Positions 46,832-58,707 of a DNA stretch of 64,000 nucleotides are shown here, piece after piece (positions within the stretch are counted from its first letter, which is position 1; each line of letters starts with the position of its first letter). A model generated the notes under the pieces. It did not search any database and was not told the DNA's origin. It saw only the letters and a program-made list of their open reading frames with translations. The stretch is taken from positions 2,604,001-2,668,000 of the forward strand of contig JAEVHH010000001.1 in the NCBI GenBank assembly GCA_017607445.1, given 5' to 3'. The DNA comes from Histoplasma ohiense (taxonomy: Eukaryota > Ascomycota > Eurotiomycetes > Onygenales > Ajellomycetaceae). Position numbers and translations under genes: made by a program.

Positions 46832-49800
46832 GACATCACATCTTCCTCCTGTCTGATATTCGTTTGCCCTGTTCTATTTGTTTTGTTTATTATATTAAAT
46901 ATATTTTTTCTTTTGTCTATTTTGTAGCTTTCTTTCTCTTTTTGTGTGTTTTAAATTTGTCTGCGTCTGCGTGTGTGTATGTGTGCCTGATCTTGAAACC
47001 CTCCTTTTCGAGGTTTCCTTTTTTGTTTTATTTTATCTCATGGCTATTGCCTTCTTCTATTGCTGTTGTTTACTATTATGTCTTTTCTTTTCTTTTCTTT
47101 TTTTTTTTTTCCATAAAAAACTCTCCCTCCCTCTCTCTTCAATCACATTAGGGTATGCCTTTGCTTGGTCGTGGCAGTGCGAGGGAATTACATGGAGACG
47201 ATGGATGTTTGGGAAGATACGGGAGGGGTACTGGGCCAGGGAATTCATATGCATACCCAACAGACAGGCAATAAGGCAGGAATAAACCCAACGAGACTAC
47301 CAAAGCTGACCGGGAAAGGAAGAAAAACAAGGAGGGGAATCATAACGCGCAGGCCCCTGGCTGCCGCCGAGTGGCAGGGGTCAGGGGGCAATTTCTTTGC
47401 TTTGCTTGAATTGGGTTGGTTGGTTTGTTTTTGAGAAGGCAAACAAATAAAAAAAAAAAAAAACTAACAACTAGGCAGTTCCCCCACCCCTCCCCAAACA
47501 GGGAGGGAAGGAAGCTGCTGCTCTGAATGGATGATCTGGGCTGAGAAGAAAAGAAAAGGCAATGGACAGGAAAATTAACAAAGAGGGAAAATCATATATC
47601 AAATTTGATCTGAGAGGAGGGAGGAGTGAGTGAGTAAAAATATGCCACAGGTCTCTTTATTTTTATTTTTTTTTTTTTCCCTTCTGTCCTCATTTTCTAC
47701 TCTTTTATATATATATAGTTATTTATATCTTTAGCAGCTGCTTTCCTTTCCTTTCCTTCTTTCTTTCCTGTTTGTTCTTGCAAACACAAAACTACATTCT
47801 GCTGAGGGAAAAAATAGGGATAATTTGGAGGCAGGTTTTTTGTTTTTGTTTGTATGTGCTGGGCTGTTGCGCTTCTTCATGCTTGCTTTCTTTCTCTTAT
47901 TTTCTGAGCTTATTTATGTGTAAGTAAAGTCGTTTTTTGCTGCTTCTTCTTCTTTCCCTTTACACAAGCTATCGAGGTCATTATGCCCATTTATTAATTC
48001 TTACGGGGACTGTTATTTATTGTTATTATTATTATGGTTTCTGGCAGTTGCTATCAATTGTTTATCGATCCTGTTTTTATTTTATAGTTCGTTTTTTTAA
48101 AAAGCTGAGTTTTCGTTGTTACATGAACTTTTTATCCCAGGCATCGGAAATCCGTCTTCTGTCACATTTCAAGCCAATTAATTATCAATGAATAGATAGA
48201 TGGTTTCATGAACTAGAAGCTTAGAAGAGAACTATGCACCTTTAAAGGTATATAAGTGGTTTTGTTGATAGATAATAGATAAATTTGAAAACTATATTTG
48301 AAAAAAAAAAAAAAATCAAATCAAATCAAATCAAATCAGTAGTTCAGGTTACGTGCTGCTGATTTGCAGTTTTGGTTCCTCCAAAGAGTCTTGTAACATC
48401 CACTGATCGATCAACTGGAACATGAAAGTTAGGAGGAATGAATGATGTCTCCAAATAGCCCGACTTTCTTAGATTTGGTTACCATGTCTGTAGTTGGATC
48501 CCTTGAGTGATGTTCGAATATGTAGCGCGGCCGTAGCAGGAAGAAGGTGGTTCACGTCTTCGTTTGCCAGGTAGTTCGATAAGATGCCTATTGGGACGGG
48601 TCTGTTTGAGAGATCAACTTGCATCACTGCCCGATTGCTTGCACGTAAGTATCGGTATATTTATAAACAGGTGGCTAACGCTCAGAGGCCTTAGAAAGCA
48701 CCATTGAAACCCGCGGTCGTAACTCTCGCTTCTCATGAAGGCCATGAGGTACACACGTAACGCAACTGCTCACCAATACCACCTGAATGATTTTTTTTTT
48801 TTTTTTTTTGGATTTTTCCCCTTTTTTTTGCAGCTATAGCTTCGCGAGCTACTCGATGAATTTAGATGTGTAATTCCAATATACAACTTCACCAAAAGTG
48901 GGCCGAAGTGTTTCTGCACCTTTTGCTTCGTGGAGACGATTGCTGATGTCCATCTCCCTTTCCTCTCTGTAGTGTGGCCCGTGGTGCACATGTTATTGTA
49001 TGACATAGCAGCATGTGAATAGGTAAATGACGTAAAATCCTTTAAGGCTGTAAAAGAGAATGTAAAGTGTTTGAGCGGGGTGTAATCCTGCATATAGCGC
49101 AGGTAGATTATGAACACATACGGGTATATTTATAAGAACATTATGGCTGTTGAGAAAAGGAAAAGGGGGATTTTCAGGAAACATAACGTAGGAAGCGCGA
49201 AGGAAAGCAGTAAGGAAAAAAAGTATAGAGCTTTCATCTTAAGGTTAACATTTGGGGTATAACGGCAGCAGCTGTTAACCGTAATCGGCGTGGCTGCCAT
49301 AGGAAAGAAGTTTATATAGTATAATGAGCTCATCAGAGCAGAACTAGATGGAGGAGCTATGCAATTGGACCGCAGAAGTAGTCGAATGACACATGCATCC
49401 ACTTACAAAAGTGGCTCGAGCATCTGCGCCGTACTGTAGGAGGCAAGGACTATAGTAGAACCTGCGAATGAACTGCATTTTCGTTACGAACAGAGATGAA
49501 AGGGGCTCATTCGATATGAATTTAGGTTCATTCCAAGGTTTCCAAATCTCTTGCTAGGTCATCCATGTACCTCGATAGTAGTTGATTAAGAAGCCAACGA
49601 ATAGCGGCAGAGCGGATTTAAGCAAGACTGACTTGATATCTGGGGCTCCAGCGGATGGTATTAGAGAGGAAATACATACAGCAAACGAGGAACAAAGTGA
49701 AGTTGATCAATAAGAGAAATGAGGAGGTGTTTGAAAGAAGCGTCAAGCTCCATAGGAAGTATTAAACAGCAGCCGCAAGCCTTGTAGTCGCTCCTTCCAT

Positions 49801-50283
49801 ATAAATTCCTGGATGGATATGTCATTCGATCAGGGAGAAGGTGCGATGGCCATATCGTACTTGCCGTCTTTCACATATCCTTCTTAAGGTACTTCATTCC
49901 ATCTGAAAGATCCAGGAGGCGCAAGGCCTAGTTTTAAGGCCCGGACGGCCTTCACTTCTCTTTTGTATTAAATCCAACGTTGCGTGGACGATATATGAAT
50001 AGAACTGATGACTATCGGTTCGTGAACCGTCCTCGGGCTTCGCGAGGCTGTAACAGCGCTGTGTTCCTGAGGCAAAATCGACCAGCGGGATGGTTGTTTC
50101 TTTTGACCAAATTCGTCAGAAGCGCTGCTGTGAGATCCGCGAGATGCGCCATCTTGTGGTATGGATCTAACATGTAGCCCGATGGGCATGTTTCCTACCA
50201 GAACGCCCAGTAAAGTCCGGTAAAGTTCAAAAGGCGAGAGAGGCACCGCAAAGAGCCCACCTGTTTCACCCGAGACGAGTTGA
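46832..50283. other. long gene-free interval
   Basis: About 3.4 kb between the PWWP gene and RCL1. It contains 3'-UTR-like pyrimidine and T-rich runs (46860-47120), an AAATC pentanucleotide repeat near 48314-48338, and a poly-T tract at about 48791-48810. No frame on either strand has a recognisable motif. Non-coding RNAs cannot be excluded from sequence alone. Confidence 0.4.
48314..48338. repeat. AAATC pentanucleotide repeat
   Basis: About five units of AAATC (or TCAAA) follow a run of A. This is a simple sequence with no gene in the immediate surroundings. Confidence 0.7.
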
Positions 50284-51495
50284 TCAAGCAATCTTTCGCC
50301 CAACGTTGCCTATTCCCCTCCCAACTACACTAATAATGACGTTCCCCGAATCACTTTCTCCAGGTGCATCCCTAATTCCCCATCCAGGAGTGCCGAATTT
50401 ATTGAGGTCCCTGGCAAACTGGATCATGGACTCGTCTGCGATGACATCTCTTCCGACTTGTAGTCTTCCCACATCTTCAGAACCCATAGCCATCAGCGTT
50501 ATCATCGTTGGAGCAGCAGCTCTCGAGACACATCCACCCACTGAAATGGATTCTAGGAGCTGGTACGCACACCGTTTGCCGATGTCCTCTGGCGGCTCGC
50601 CGCCAGTGGGTAACGACGCCACATCCGCGGAGAATAAGCAACCAGTGGACGATTCGGCTACCAAAGACAGTCCGAAGCCAAGCCCAATTTTCTTTTTGTT
50701 GGAAGGGTTATCTCTAGTCGGTGCAGCGACTAAAGGCGCTGAGGAGACGTCTGAAAATACGTAGGTATCAGGACAAAGAGGGTTCAGAACGCCCCTTGCA
50801 ACTTCGATCATCCTGGCGTTATGGGATCCTGATACACCTATGGCATATGCCACACCACGTATTTTTTTAATTCTGCCAGGGTTCAACAAGTGAATCGTCT
50901 TCGGAAGTCGAACTTGATGACCAAACACCAACTGAACCTCTCCTCCCCCTCCTTTTCCATTGGGTCCCGGGTTTGATCTTTTTAATACACGCAACTCTAT
51001 GTTGTTGAAAATGCCAAATTGGGCAAATAACGGAAGGATAGCAGTCCGTACACTGTCCACAGACATATCGCCAGTTGGAGTGGAGGAGGTGATGACACCA
51101 GGACCAGTGAAGAGGATGTTAAACGGGGCCTTGGAGAATGGCGCAAGGAGGCACATTGGAAGTAAAAAATAACTAATGCCACGACTACAGTTGGAAGGGA
51201 TCTCATGTTTTATGACACCTCCACTTGCACCGGAGCCGGGGGCACTCCCGGTTATGAGACCAGGTTTATAGAGGACGATAGTACCAGTGTAGGAAATCTC
51301 CATATGTGAGCCATTGGTAACAGCTTCCAAGAGTCGTAAAAAGGAGATTTCATGGGGGGCAAGGCCCATATGGATGGGATCGGATGGTCGGATCTGAGAT
51401 ATATGGACTGCGCGCCCAGTAAGCGTTGAAAGAACAAGCCGGAGAGTGAACTGGCGGTAGGAGGTGAAACGCAGAGGAGGTTGCGGAGTAGCCAT
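50284..51495 (-). CDS. RCL1: RNA 3'-terminal phosphate cyclase-like protein, 18S rRNA maturation factor
   Basis: A single exon of 403 aa. The start is the ATG of MATPQPPLRFTSYRQF; further upstream in the same frame there is no ATG. LRFTSYRQFTLRLVLSTLTG, VHISQIRPSDPIHMGL and the C-terminal VVGRGIGNVGRKIA are characteristic of the RCL1 branch of the RNA cyclase fold. SRGISYFLLPMCLLAPF and LFTGPGVITSSTPTGDMSVD are typical of the central domain. RCL1 lacks cyclase activity; with the GTPase Bms1 it acts in the nucleolar SSU processome, in cleavage at site A2 before 18S rRNA release. The length is a little above the yeast protein (367 aa). Its promoter is shared with or adjacent to that of the divergent dioxygenase gene. 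Confidence 0.93.
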   Translation of the reverse strand: MATPQPPLRFTSYRQFTLRLVLSTLTGRAVHISQIRPSDPIHMGLAPHEISFLRLLEAVTNGSHMEISYTGTIVLYKPGLITGSAPGSGASGGVIKHEIPSNCSRGISYFLLPMCLLAPFSKAPFNILFTGPGVITSSTPTGDMSVDSVRTAILPLFAQFGIFNNIELRVLKRSNPGPNGKGGGGEVQLVFGHQVRLPKTIHLLNPGRIKKIRGVAYAIGVSGSHNARMIEVARGVLNPLCPDTYVFSDVSSAPLVAAPTRDNPSNKKKIGLGFGLSLVAESSTGCLFSADVASLPTGGEPPEDIGKRCAYQLLESISVGGCVSRAAAPTMITLMAMGSEDVGRLQVGRDVIADESMIQFARDLNKFGTPGWGIRDAPGESDSGNVIISVVGRGIGNVGRKIA

Positions 51496-52002
51496 AGTTT
51501 GATGGCCTGAGATTTGCAAAACAAAACAAAAACAGCTGCTATCAACGCATGCGAAGATGAATGACCGAAATTATTTCTTCAAAATGTCACCAATGTTGTT
51601 AAACAACCTGAGCACTTTCGGGATTGAGTGTGGTATTTTTTTTTTTTTTTTTTGTGGATAAATGCTTATCCGAGAGCTGATAAGATGCGGAACTGGATGT
51701 ATTGGTAATACCAACCCGTATCTATGATCGCTTACAAATATTGTTCTGAAGGTGTGTAATCGCCGTATTCCCATGACAGCGCGGGGAGTATGTTCGAGGG
51801 GGAGCGATTAAATTCATAGATCGGGTCCAAGCTTGTTTATGACGCACTGCTGAATTCATCCGACGATTGCGATTGAGACCTCACCTCATATTTACGCTGC
51901 TGGAATCGAAATCCATCCCAGCTCTTGATTTATTTCATTACTCAAACACCTTGCTTCCGTATCTGACATAGCAGGGGAGATCCCCAGCAAGCCACAGCAG
52001 AT
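51496..52002. promoter_or_regulatory. divergent intergenic region between RCL1 and the 3-HAO gene
   Basis: 507 bp separate two start codons pointing away from each other, so both promoters must lie here. A T-run of about 17 bases occurs near 51634-51651, a common nucleosome-depleting element in fungal promoters. No specific factor site is assigned. Confidence 0.5.
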
Positions 52003-52762
52003 ATGCTCCCACCGGCACTCAACATTCCTCGATGGTAAACCATCTCACCACACATATATTCCTGCATGCTAATAGCCTACCCATAAAAAAGAAAAACAAA
52101 AGGAGTAAAAAAACAAAGTGGGAGAAATGATAAAAATCAAAGAAACAGAGAAAAAAAGAAACAAACCCCCAAATATAATAACTAACCCTCAAAACCCTTT
52201 TACACAATACTACAGGCTCGCCGAAAACGCTCACCTCCTCCAACCCCCCATTAACAACCACTGCGTCTACCACCCATCCTCCCCCGCCACAAAGGGATAC
52301 ACCGTGATGGTCGTCGGCGGACCCAACGCCCGCACAGACTACCACATCAACACGACTCCGGAATTCTTCTACCAACACCGCGGCGCCATGCTTCTCAAAA
52401 CTGTCGACACCAGCACCTCCCCGCCGACGTTCCACGACACACCCATCCACGAAGGGTCCCTGTTCCTGCTGCCTGCAAATACGCCGCACAGCCCTGTGCG
52501 CTTTGCGGACACTGTCGGCATTGTCGTGGAGATGCCGAGGGCTGACGGGGCGGAGGATACCTTGAGGTGGTATTGCGTTGGGTGTAAAGGGGTGGTTTGG
52601 GAGACGAGTTTTGTGTGCACAGATCTGGGCACGCAGGTTAAGGAGGTCGTGGAGAGGTTTGCGGCGGATGAGGGGAAAAGGAGGTGTGGTTCGTGTGGGA
52701 TGGTGGCGGGGGTCAGGTATGCGGAAGGTGAGGTGGTACAGCCGGGGAGGTTTCCGGAGTAG
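52003..52762 (+). CDS. BNA1: 3-hydroxyanthranilate 3,4-dioxygenase
   Basis: Two exons, 52003-52034 and 52216-52762, 192 aa. Exon 1 is MLPPALNIPRW with its Trp codon split by the intron; exon 2 begins LAENAHLLQPPINNHCVY. Cupin features include GGPNARTDYHINTTPEFFYQ, holding the His and Glu iron ligands, and the downstream His in LPANTPHSPVRF. Two Cys pairs (CVGC and CGSC) near the C-terminus match the rubredoxin-like second iron site of bacterial and fungal members. The enzyme opens the ring of 3-hydroxyanthranilate in the kynurenine pathway to quinolinate and NAD. The 181-bp intron after 32 coding bases is longer than others here. The long open frame upstream of 52216 is intron read-through. 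It is divergent from RCL1. Confidence 0.94.
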
Positions 52763-54176
52763 GATACGGGTGGTTATGGAGGAGGGTTGGATGGTATGTC
52801 GAATATTATCAGATCAGCTGGCTCACTGGTATCTGTTTTACATTCGATGGTGGGCAATGAAGTTGACAGGAACAATGTATTGTAGGAAATTCGATTCTAT
52901 TTCTGCTTTTTTCCTTCGTTATTTTCACCTTCAACAGTCCAAAAGAATTCAAGCGGGAGTTGGTCGTGATTCAATCATCACGAAGATATATAAATGGCCC
53001 AAATACAACATATTCCCCTGAGTTATTACCCATGGCTCGAAATATTTTAGGGACCCCAGACACTGTGTTTCCCGCCTCACCCACTGGGATATGGCCAGCA
53101 CACATTACTAGAACGAAGGTATAATGTGGAGAAAGTCAAACACAGTGAGCAAACAGCAGTTAAAGAAGAAACTGAACTGAACTGAACTGAACTGAACTGA
53201 AATAGAATGAGATGAGCTTAATGGAGCTTAAATGGTTGAGTGAATAGTAAATTCGAAGGATCGTTTCGTAGTGTGTGTTGCACCCTGTGTAGTTGAGAGC
53301 TGGCAGAGCAGTAAGCAAATATCAAGACTGCTAGCTACCTAGGGTTAGGAAGCCCGCGAAGATAGGCGTGAGGAGCACTTAGATATTCTGGAGGAGGATT
53401 GGTAACGGGATTTGAAAATAGTAGGCATGTGGCTGTGGGGAGAGATATCAAGGTGTTGGTTTTGTGTATTTACAGTGGAAGTTGAATGATGGAAAGAGGA
53501 ATTACAACGGGCTGTATAGAGTGGAAAAGAATATTACAAAAAAGAAGAAGAAGAAGCAAAGAAAAGCAAAGATAGAAAGAGCAAGAAGGGAAGCAAGAAA
53601 ATAGGAGGGTGACGAGGCGGATGGGGTTGAAGATTGGTTTTGGTGGTGTTAAGGGGAGACCTTATAAACACAATAGATAGTAACTTATGTCACCATCAGC
53701 CAAATACATCAATCTGCATCAAATAGCCGGAATAAAGAAGAAAGCCGAGAAAGGCTTCGGGGGATGAAGAAAGGCTCAAATGTCTGATTTCACAAAGATA
53801 CCGAGACGAAATGGGGGAAAACATTGCAATAAAACCCGCACCGCCCCATGAATGACATGTCTCGAAAAAGGAAGATACGAGGCGATAGAGAAGGGTGAAA
53901 AAGAAAAGAAAAGAAAAGAAAAGAAATCAGAGGGAGAAAGAATGGAGCCAGAGCGCAAAATATAAATATATAGGCTGTAACATCCATCATTAACACCACC
54001 GCTCCCTAGCTCGAATTCCTTTCAAGCTTAACCTCTCACTCACTTACTCAGCAACCCAATTAATTTAGCTCTTCAACAAGAATAAAGACAGAGAGGGGCC
54101 CATGGTGCTGTGAGAACCTCAAGGGCGCGTATACCCTTAATTCTCGTTCGAGGATAGTCAGAAAAAAACTAAGAAC
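52763..54176. other. intergenic, no gene seen
   Basis: 1.4 kb between two convergent genes, so both 3' ends lie here. It contains an ACTGA pentamer repeat at about 53170-53200 and an AAAAG repeat at 53898-53925. No coding frame with a recognisable motif. Confidence 0.45.
53170..53200. repeat. ACTGA pentanucleotide repeat
   Basis: About six perfect units of ACTGA in an intergenic region between the dioxygenase and the CAP-Gly gene. Likely a polymorphic microsatellite. Confidence 0.85.
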
Positions 54177-56273
54177 TTAGTCTTCAAACGGACAATCGAT
54201 ACTCTCATGTCCATCCCGCTCGCACAGGGCACACCACTTTGACTCATCGATGACACCAGAAGCCTTACCAGCGACCGGCGACATGTTAGCTGTCAGCCCG
54301 CCGATACCTTTCAACCCTTCCAGCACCGCATCGCGCCCCGTGCGTTGTGAGCTGGGGCTTCCACTGGCCTTGTTGTTATTGTTGTACCCATTTGTTGTTG
54401 ATGTGCCCAGGTTATTTTGTTGGCGTTGGTGGGTATTGCCGTTGAAGCTGTTGTAGCCGTTGTTGCTCTTGCTGTTATTTGCAACTGACTTACCTGCTGC
54501 GTTCGTATTGGCGGCAGCAGAACCAAACATATTGGTGCAGGTAAGGATATCATGTCCGCTTGTTTCGCAAATCTCGCACCAGAGCGCGCCGCTGTCCTCT
54601 GTGCTTGAGGAGCGAGAGTCAGATTCCTGCATGCTTTCGAGCTGCTGCTGGTGGCGAATGGGTTCGTTTTGGTGCGGTGGGGAGAAGTGAGGGTATTGGT
54701 TATGGCCATTGCTGCTTCTGGGAGGTGGAGAGGTGGTGTCGTGCCAGTCATTGGGGACGACAGTGCGATCAGAGAGGGTATGGGTGTGGTTGGCGCCGCC
54801 AGCGCCCGTGCCAGTGCCGGCACTGTTGTGTCGCTGTTTGAGAGGTGAGGAGGTTATGGTACCGCTGCGGTTGCGGCCGGGGCGGTTCTGATTCTGGGCG
54901 TTTTCGAGTTCGCGCTCTAATTCTTCAATGCGGTAAGACTTATGGTCTGCGAGGCTTTCGAGTTCCTCAATACGATGTTCGAGTCTGGCGATGCGGTCTG
55001 CATCTTGGTGGTCACCATTATTGGCAGTTCCGACATTAATGTGTGTGAGGCCGGTCGGTTCACCTCTGCTGAGGGAATGGATGATAGCTTTTAGACCGCG
55101 AATTTCATCATCCTTTTGGTCCAGGTCTTTTGAGCTGGCATGTCCATCACCGCCGGCTCCTTTATATACTGAATTTGATTTCTCCCTTTCCTGCTTCAAT
55201 TCCAGCCTAGTTCTTTCAACCTCACCCCTGAGGAACTCCACTTCTCCTCTTGCCTCAGCTTCGCCCCGACGAGCGTCTTCGAGACCATCTTCTAGTTCCG
55301 AAACTAATTCCTCCAATTGTTTAAGTTGCCTTGCGACAGTTTCCACATCCTCACCACGATCTTGTAGTTCCCTATTAGCCTGCATCAGCTCCTCTAGTCT
55401 TCTCTCGTAGACTCTCTCAGTCTCCGCGGCAGCCACTTCCAGAGTATCTAAAGTGCTACGAAAATCTGCTCGATGGCTGTCGAATTCCGCCGTGAGAGCC
55501 GCAATCTTCTCATTTTTCTCACGAAGTTGTGCGCGCACCTGGAGCGCATCCAGACCCTCCAACTCGGTAATGCTCTTTTGAAACTCTGCGAGTGTCGACG
55601 CCTGGTCTTCCAGCTGTTTATCACGATCACGCAATTGTTTCTCCAGATGTTTGATTCTATCTGTTGACTCGCCATCGTAAAGTGCTGGTGTTCTCGTGTC
55701 ATGCCGTTTTATTGACCCGGGTGTGTTCATGCCACTCTCGATGCTGATTCTAGATGACGGGCGACTGGGTGGCCGGGTAGCCCTGAGCGGCGTTCGAGGA
55801 ACACCTCCGTTGGCAGGGATGCTCTTAGAAAATGCAGATGGTGTCCGGAGAGCGGTCAGGTTCAATTTCGGCGGAGAGGCTCGTGGTGATTCAGGCCGTG
55901 GGAGGGACGGGCGTCTGAATTTGGGTCTGTTTACAGAGAGAGGGCCAGGCCCTGCGCCAGGGCCGACGGATTTGCTAAAGGGAGGTTTAGAAGGTGTGGG
56001 CGGTGTGCTGCCCATAGATGCAGTCCGCTTGGAGACATATTTGTTATTATTCATAGGCACGAAGATGCCGGAGCCTGGTTGTGAAGTGGTGAAGTAGCTC
56101 CGGCCCTCGACATCGCCGTTATTCTTGCCTCTGCCGGCATGTTCGGGGGCCAGCTCAACACCAGCAAAGCGGCCAGGTTTCCCGGCGACTGGGCCTAGAA
56201 ATTTGACAGTGCCGTACATGCCCCCTGGCACGTTCACCAGGTCTCCGACCTGGATATCGTCAAGGGGCGCCAT
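54177..56273 (-). CDS. CAP-Gly microtubule plus-end protein (CLIP-170/Bik1/Tip1-like)
   Basis: A single exon of 698 aa. The CAP-Gly domain covers about residues 5-80: VGDLVNVPGGMYGTVKFLG, KPGRFAGVELAPEHAGRGKN and DVEGRSYFTTSQPGSGIF; the groove motif GKNDG reads GKNNG. A Ser/Pro/Arg-rich linker (about 85-200) follows, then a long heptad-rich coiled coil (about 205-460) and a polar Asn/Ser-rich stretch. Two C-terminal zinc knuckles read WCEICETSGHDILTC and WCALCERDGHESIDC, ending in a short acidic tail (PFED). CLIP-170 proteins track growing microtubule ends, recruit dynein through the knuckles and help nuclear positioning and polarity. Architecture and length match the fungal family. No introns are visible, unlike its neighbours. 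Confidence 0.93.
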   Translation of the reverse strand: MAPLDDIQVGDLVNVPGGMYGTVKFLGPVAGKPGRFAGVELAPEHAGRGKNNGDVEGRSYFTTSQPGSGIFVPMNNNKYVSKRTASMGSTPPTPSKPPFSKSVGPGAGPGPLSVNRPKFRRPSLPRPESPRASPPKLNLTALRTPSAFSKSIPANGGVPRTPLRATRPPSRPSSRISIESGMNTPGSIKRHDTRTPALYDGESTDRIKHLEKQLRDRDKQLEDQASTLAEFQKSITELEGLDALQVRAQLREKNEKIAALTAEFDSHRADFRSTLDTLEVAAAETERVYERRLEELMQANRELQDRGEDVETVARQLKQLEELVSELEDGLEDARRGEAEARGEVEFLRGEVERTRLELKQEREKSNSVYKGAGGDGHASSKDLDQKDDEIRGLKAIIHSLSRGEPTGLTHINVGTANNGDHQDADRIARLEHRIEELESLADHKSYRIEELERELENAQNQNRPGRNRSGTITSSPLKQRHNSAGTGTGAGGANHTHTLSDRTVVPNDWHDTTSPPPRSSNGHNQYPHFSPPHQNEPIRHQQQLESMQESDSRSSSTEDSGALWCEICETSGHDILTCTNMFGSAAANTNAAGKSVANNSKSNNGYNSFNGNTHQRQQNNLGTSTTNGYNNNNKASGSPSSQRTGRDAVLEGLKGIGGLTANMSPVAGKASGVIDESKWCALCERDGHESIDCPFED

Positions 56274-57154
56274 AATCGTGTCGTGATGTCTGTTGTGTAA
56301 ATAAAGTTCTGGTGGAGTAAATAGTTAAATAGTGCAGGGATAGGGCAGATTATTTAAGAGATCCGTAGTAACATGTCAGGCATAGAATTGAGAATAGCCA
56401 CAGAGGAAGGATCTTGGTGATACATAGACAGTCGTTGTGAAAAGGAGACATTTGGGTTGTGGATCAGAAGAAGACGAGAAGATTTGGAAGTTGTCGGTGT
56501 TGATTGGCGAACTAAATATAAATAAATACAAATATTTGCATCCAAAGGGACACGACAATGATATTTACAATTCGGCTGGAAAAGGAAGAGATAGAAAACA
56601 ATCTCAAATACAATGCTTATCGTTCTATCGTTCTATTTACTTACTCACTCCCTCAAAGCTAAACATAAGTATTTATAGAGAGTGAAGAGCAGATTAATGT
56701 CTTCTGTACGGAGTACAATCTGGATAACACTGGATCCAGATGCGTGGTTCAGATCGCACTGGCTAGTTCTCCTTTTGTTTAGTTATTCTAAATAGTTGAT
56801 TAAATATTCCCTGCGTGCTATTATTATTATTACCTCCTCACTCCATGCATGCCATCTCTCTCCATACAATTTCGCTATTAAATAGCTCAGCCCAAGCATC
56901 GTATTTATTTTGCGTCTCAGCCTCAATCAACACTCAAACAAATTCACTGGATAAATACACAGATTATTAGCTCCTTAACATACACCACCAACCCTGCCGC
57001 TGTGCAATGAGCGCTTCCTTTCTTTGCTTGATCTATCTCTAATTCATATCCATATCGCTTGTGCTCAATTTGTTTTGTTGCGCCAGCCGTCCTCAACACC
57101 TTCCCATAATTCTGCTTCTCTTATATACTTCCCTTTTACCATTCCATCCCCACC
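56274..57154. promoter_or_regulatory. divergent intergenic region between the CAP-Gly and kinase genes
   Basis: 881 bp with start codons of both genes facing away. It should hold both promoters and leaders. It is AT-rich with some pyrimidine runs toward the kinase start (57090-57150). No specific site is assigned. Confidence 0.5.
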
Positions 57155-58707
57155 ATGTCGCAATACTTCTTCGATCTCCTCTACACTTTCACAGACTGCA
57201 TGTGCTGTTTCCCTAACTCCCCGCAACTCAAGATCAACAACAGGAGTTTCAAGCTACTCCGACTACTAGGAGAGGTATGTTATATTCTAATAAGCGCGTG
57301 TACCCGGGTTCCAACTGAATGCGATAAGATGAGAGGTGATGAGATGAAGGAAAGTGGAAACCGAAAAGCTGACGAAATCAATCCGCCTTATTTACCCAGG
57401 GCGGCTTCTCCTACGTCTACCTCGTCCAGGACAAGAACACGTCTGAGCTTTTCGCCCTCAAAAAGATCCGCTGCCCCTTCGGTCAGGAATCCGTCTCCCA
57501 GGCCCTCAAAGAGGTAGAAGCATACAACCTCTTCTCCCCAAATAGATACATCATCCACTCCATTGACTACTGCGTTTCCACCGAATCTGGCTCCAAATTC
57601 CGCGCCGATGGCGGCGATCCGGGTTCCAAAACCGTCTACATCCTCCTCCCTTACTACCAGCGCGGCAACCTGCAAGATGCCATCAATGCCAATCTGGTAA
57701 ATCATACCTCGTTCCCGGAGAAGAAGCTCATGACATTTATGCTGGGCGTGGCCAAGGCGCTGAAGGCCATGCATCAATATCGCGTAAGAAGTGGTGCGAG
57801 CGCGGTTAAGAGAGCGAAGATAGTCAGGAATGATGCTGAGGCGGCGGACGCGGAAGCGGCGGCATCTCGTGGCCGGCCAGCGAGAAGGGTTAGCCGTCGC
57901 GATAGCGATGATACGGAACATGAGCCGTTGATGGATGGGGAGGTTACGATTAGCCAGGAGGGGGTGGACGAGGGTGATTTCCGCCCCTATGCGCACAGAG
58001 ATATAAAACCAGGTATGTGTATATATGTATTTATGATTTCCACACAGTTTGAAGTTTCCTATTTACTACCAGCGGGGGAAAAAAAAATCCACTGACCAAG
58101 TCAATTTCTCCTTCCACACAAAACAGGAAACATCATGATCGATGACGACGGCTTAACCCCAATTGTCATGGACCTAGGCTCCCTCGCTCCCAGCCCAATC
58201 GCGATAACTTCCCGGTCCCTCGCCCTAGCAGTCCAAGACACAGCCGCTGAGCACTCCACAATGCCCTACCGCGCCCCCGAACTCTTCGACGTGAAAACGG
58301 GATCCATCATCGATACTAAGGTCGACATCTGGTCACTAGGCTGCACCATATATGCGTGTCTGGTGGGGAAAAGCCCCTTCGAAGCGCGTAGTGAGGAGAC
58401 GGGTGGTAGTTTGAGTATGTGCGTGCTAGGTGGTGATTGGAGGTTTCCGGATGAGAAGAATGCTGGCCAAAAGGGAAAAGGTACTGCCAGCGCAGGCACT
58501 GGTAGTGCGGGTGTTGGTGAAGGGGAAGGAAGTGCGGCTGCTCTTGATGGCGAAACCCGTTCCCCCGCTAGGAAAGGGGGCATTAGCGAGGCGTCGAAGG
58601 AGGTGGTGAGGAGGTGTTTGCAGGTTGAGCCAGCTGATCGACCTGATGTTGATGAGTTGATTGAGCTTTTGAAGACTACTATTGAGAAGTTGCCGGATGA
58701 CGAATGA
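57155..58707 (+). CDS. ENV7: ENV7/STK16-like serine/threonine protein kinase
   Basis: Three exons, 57155-57274, 57400-58012 and 58127-58707, giving 437 aa. The N-terminus MSQYFFDLLYTFTDCMCCFP has clustered Cys like those palmitoylated in yeast Env7 for vacuolar membrane anchoring. Kinase motifs: Gly loop GEGGFSYVYLV, Lys in LFALKKIRC, catalytic loop AHRDIKPGN, DFG as MDLGS (usual for this family), APE as YRAPELF, and VDIWSLGC. Between the C-helix region and the catalytic loop an insert of about 55 residues (Ala/Arg-rich, then Asp/Glu-rich, about 215-270) is present, and another low-complexity Gly/Ser insert is near residues 350-385. Env7 kinases restrain vacuole membrane fusion. Family assignment is firm; exact orthology is likely. 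Confidence 0.88.

Noticed and set aside
49968..50303. 111-residue minus-strand frame after RCL1
   Set aside because: It overlaps the RCL1 end in another frame and has no similarity I recognise; RCL1 ends with its own conserved C-terminus at 50284.
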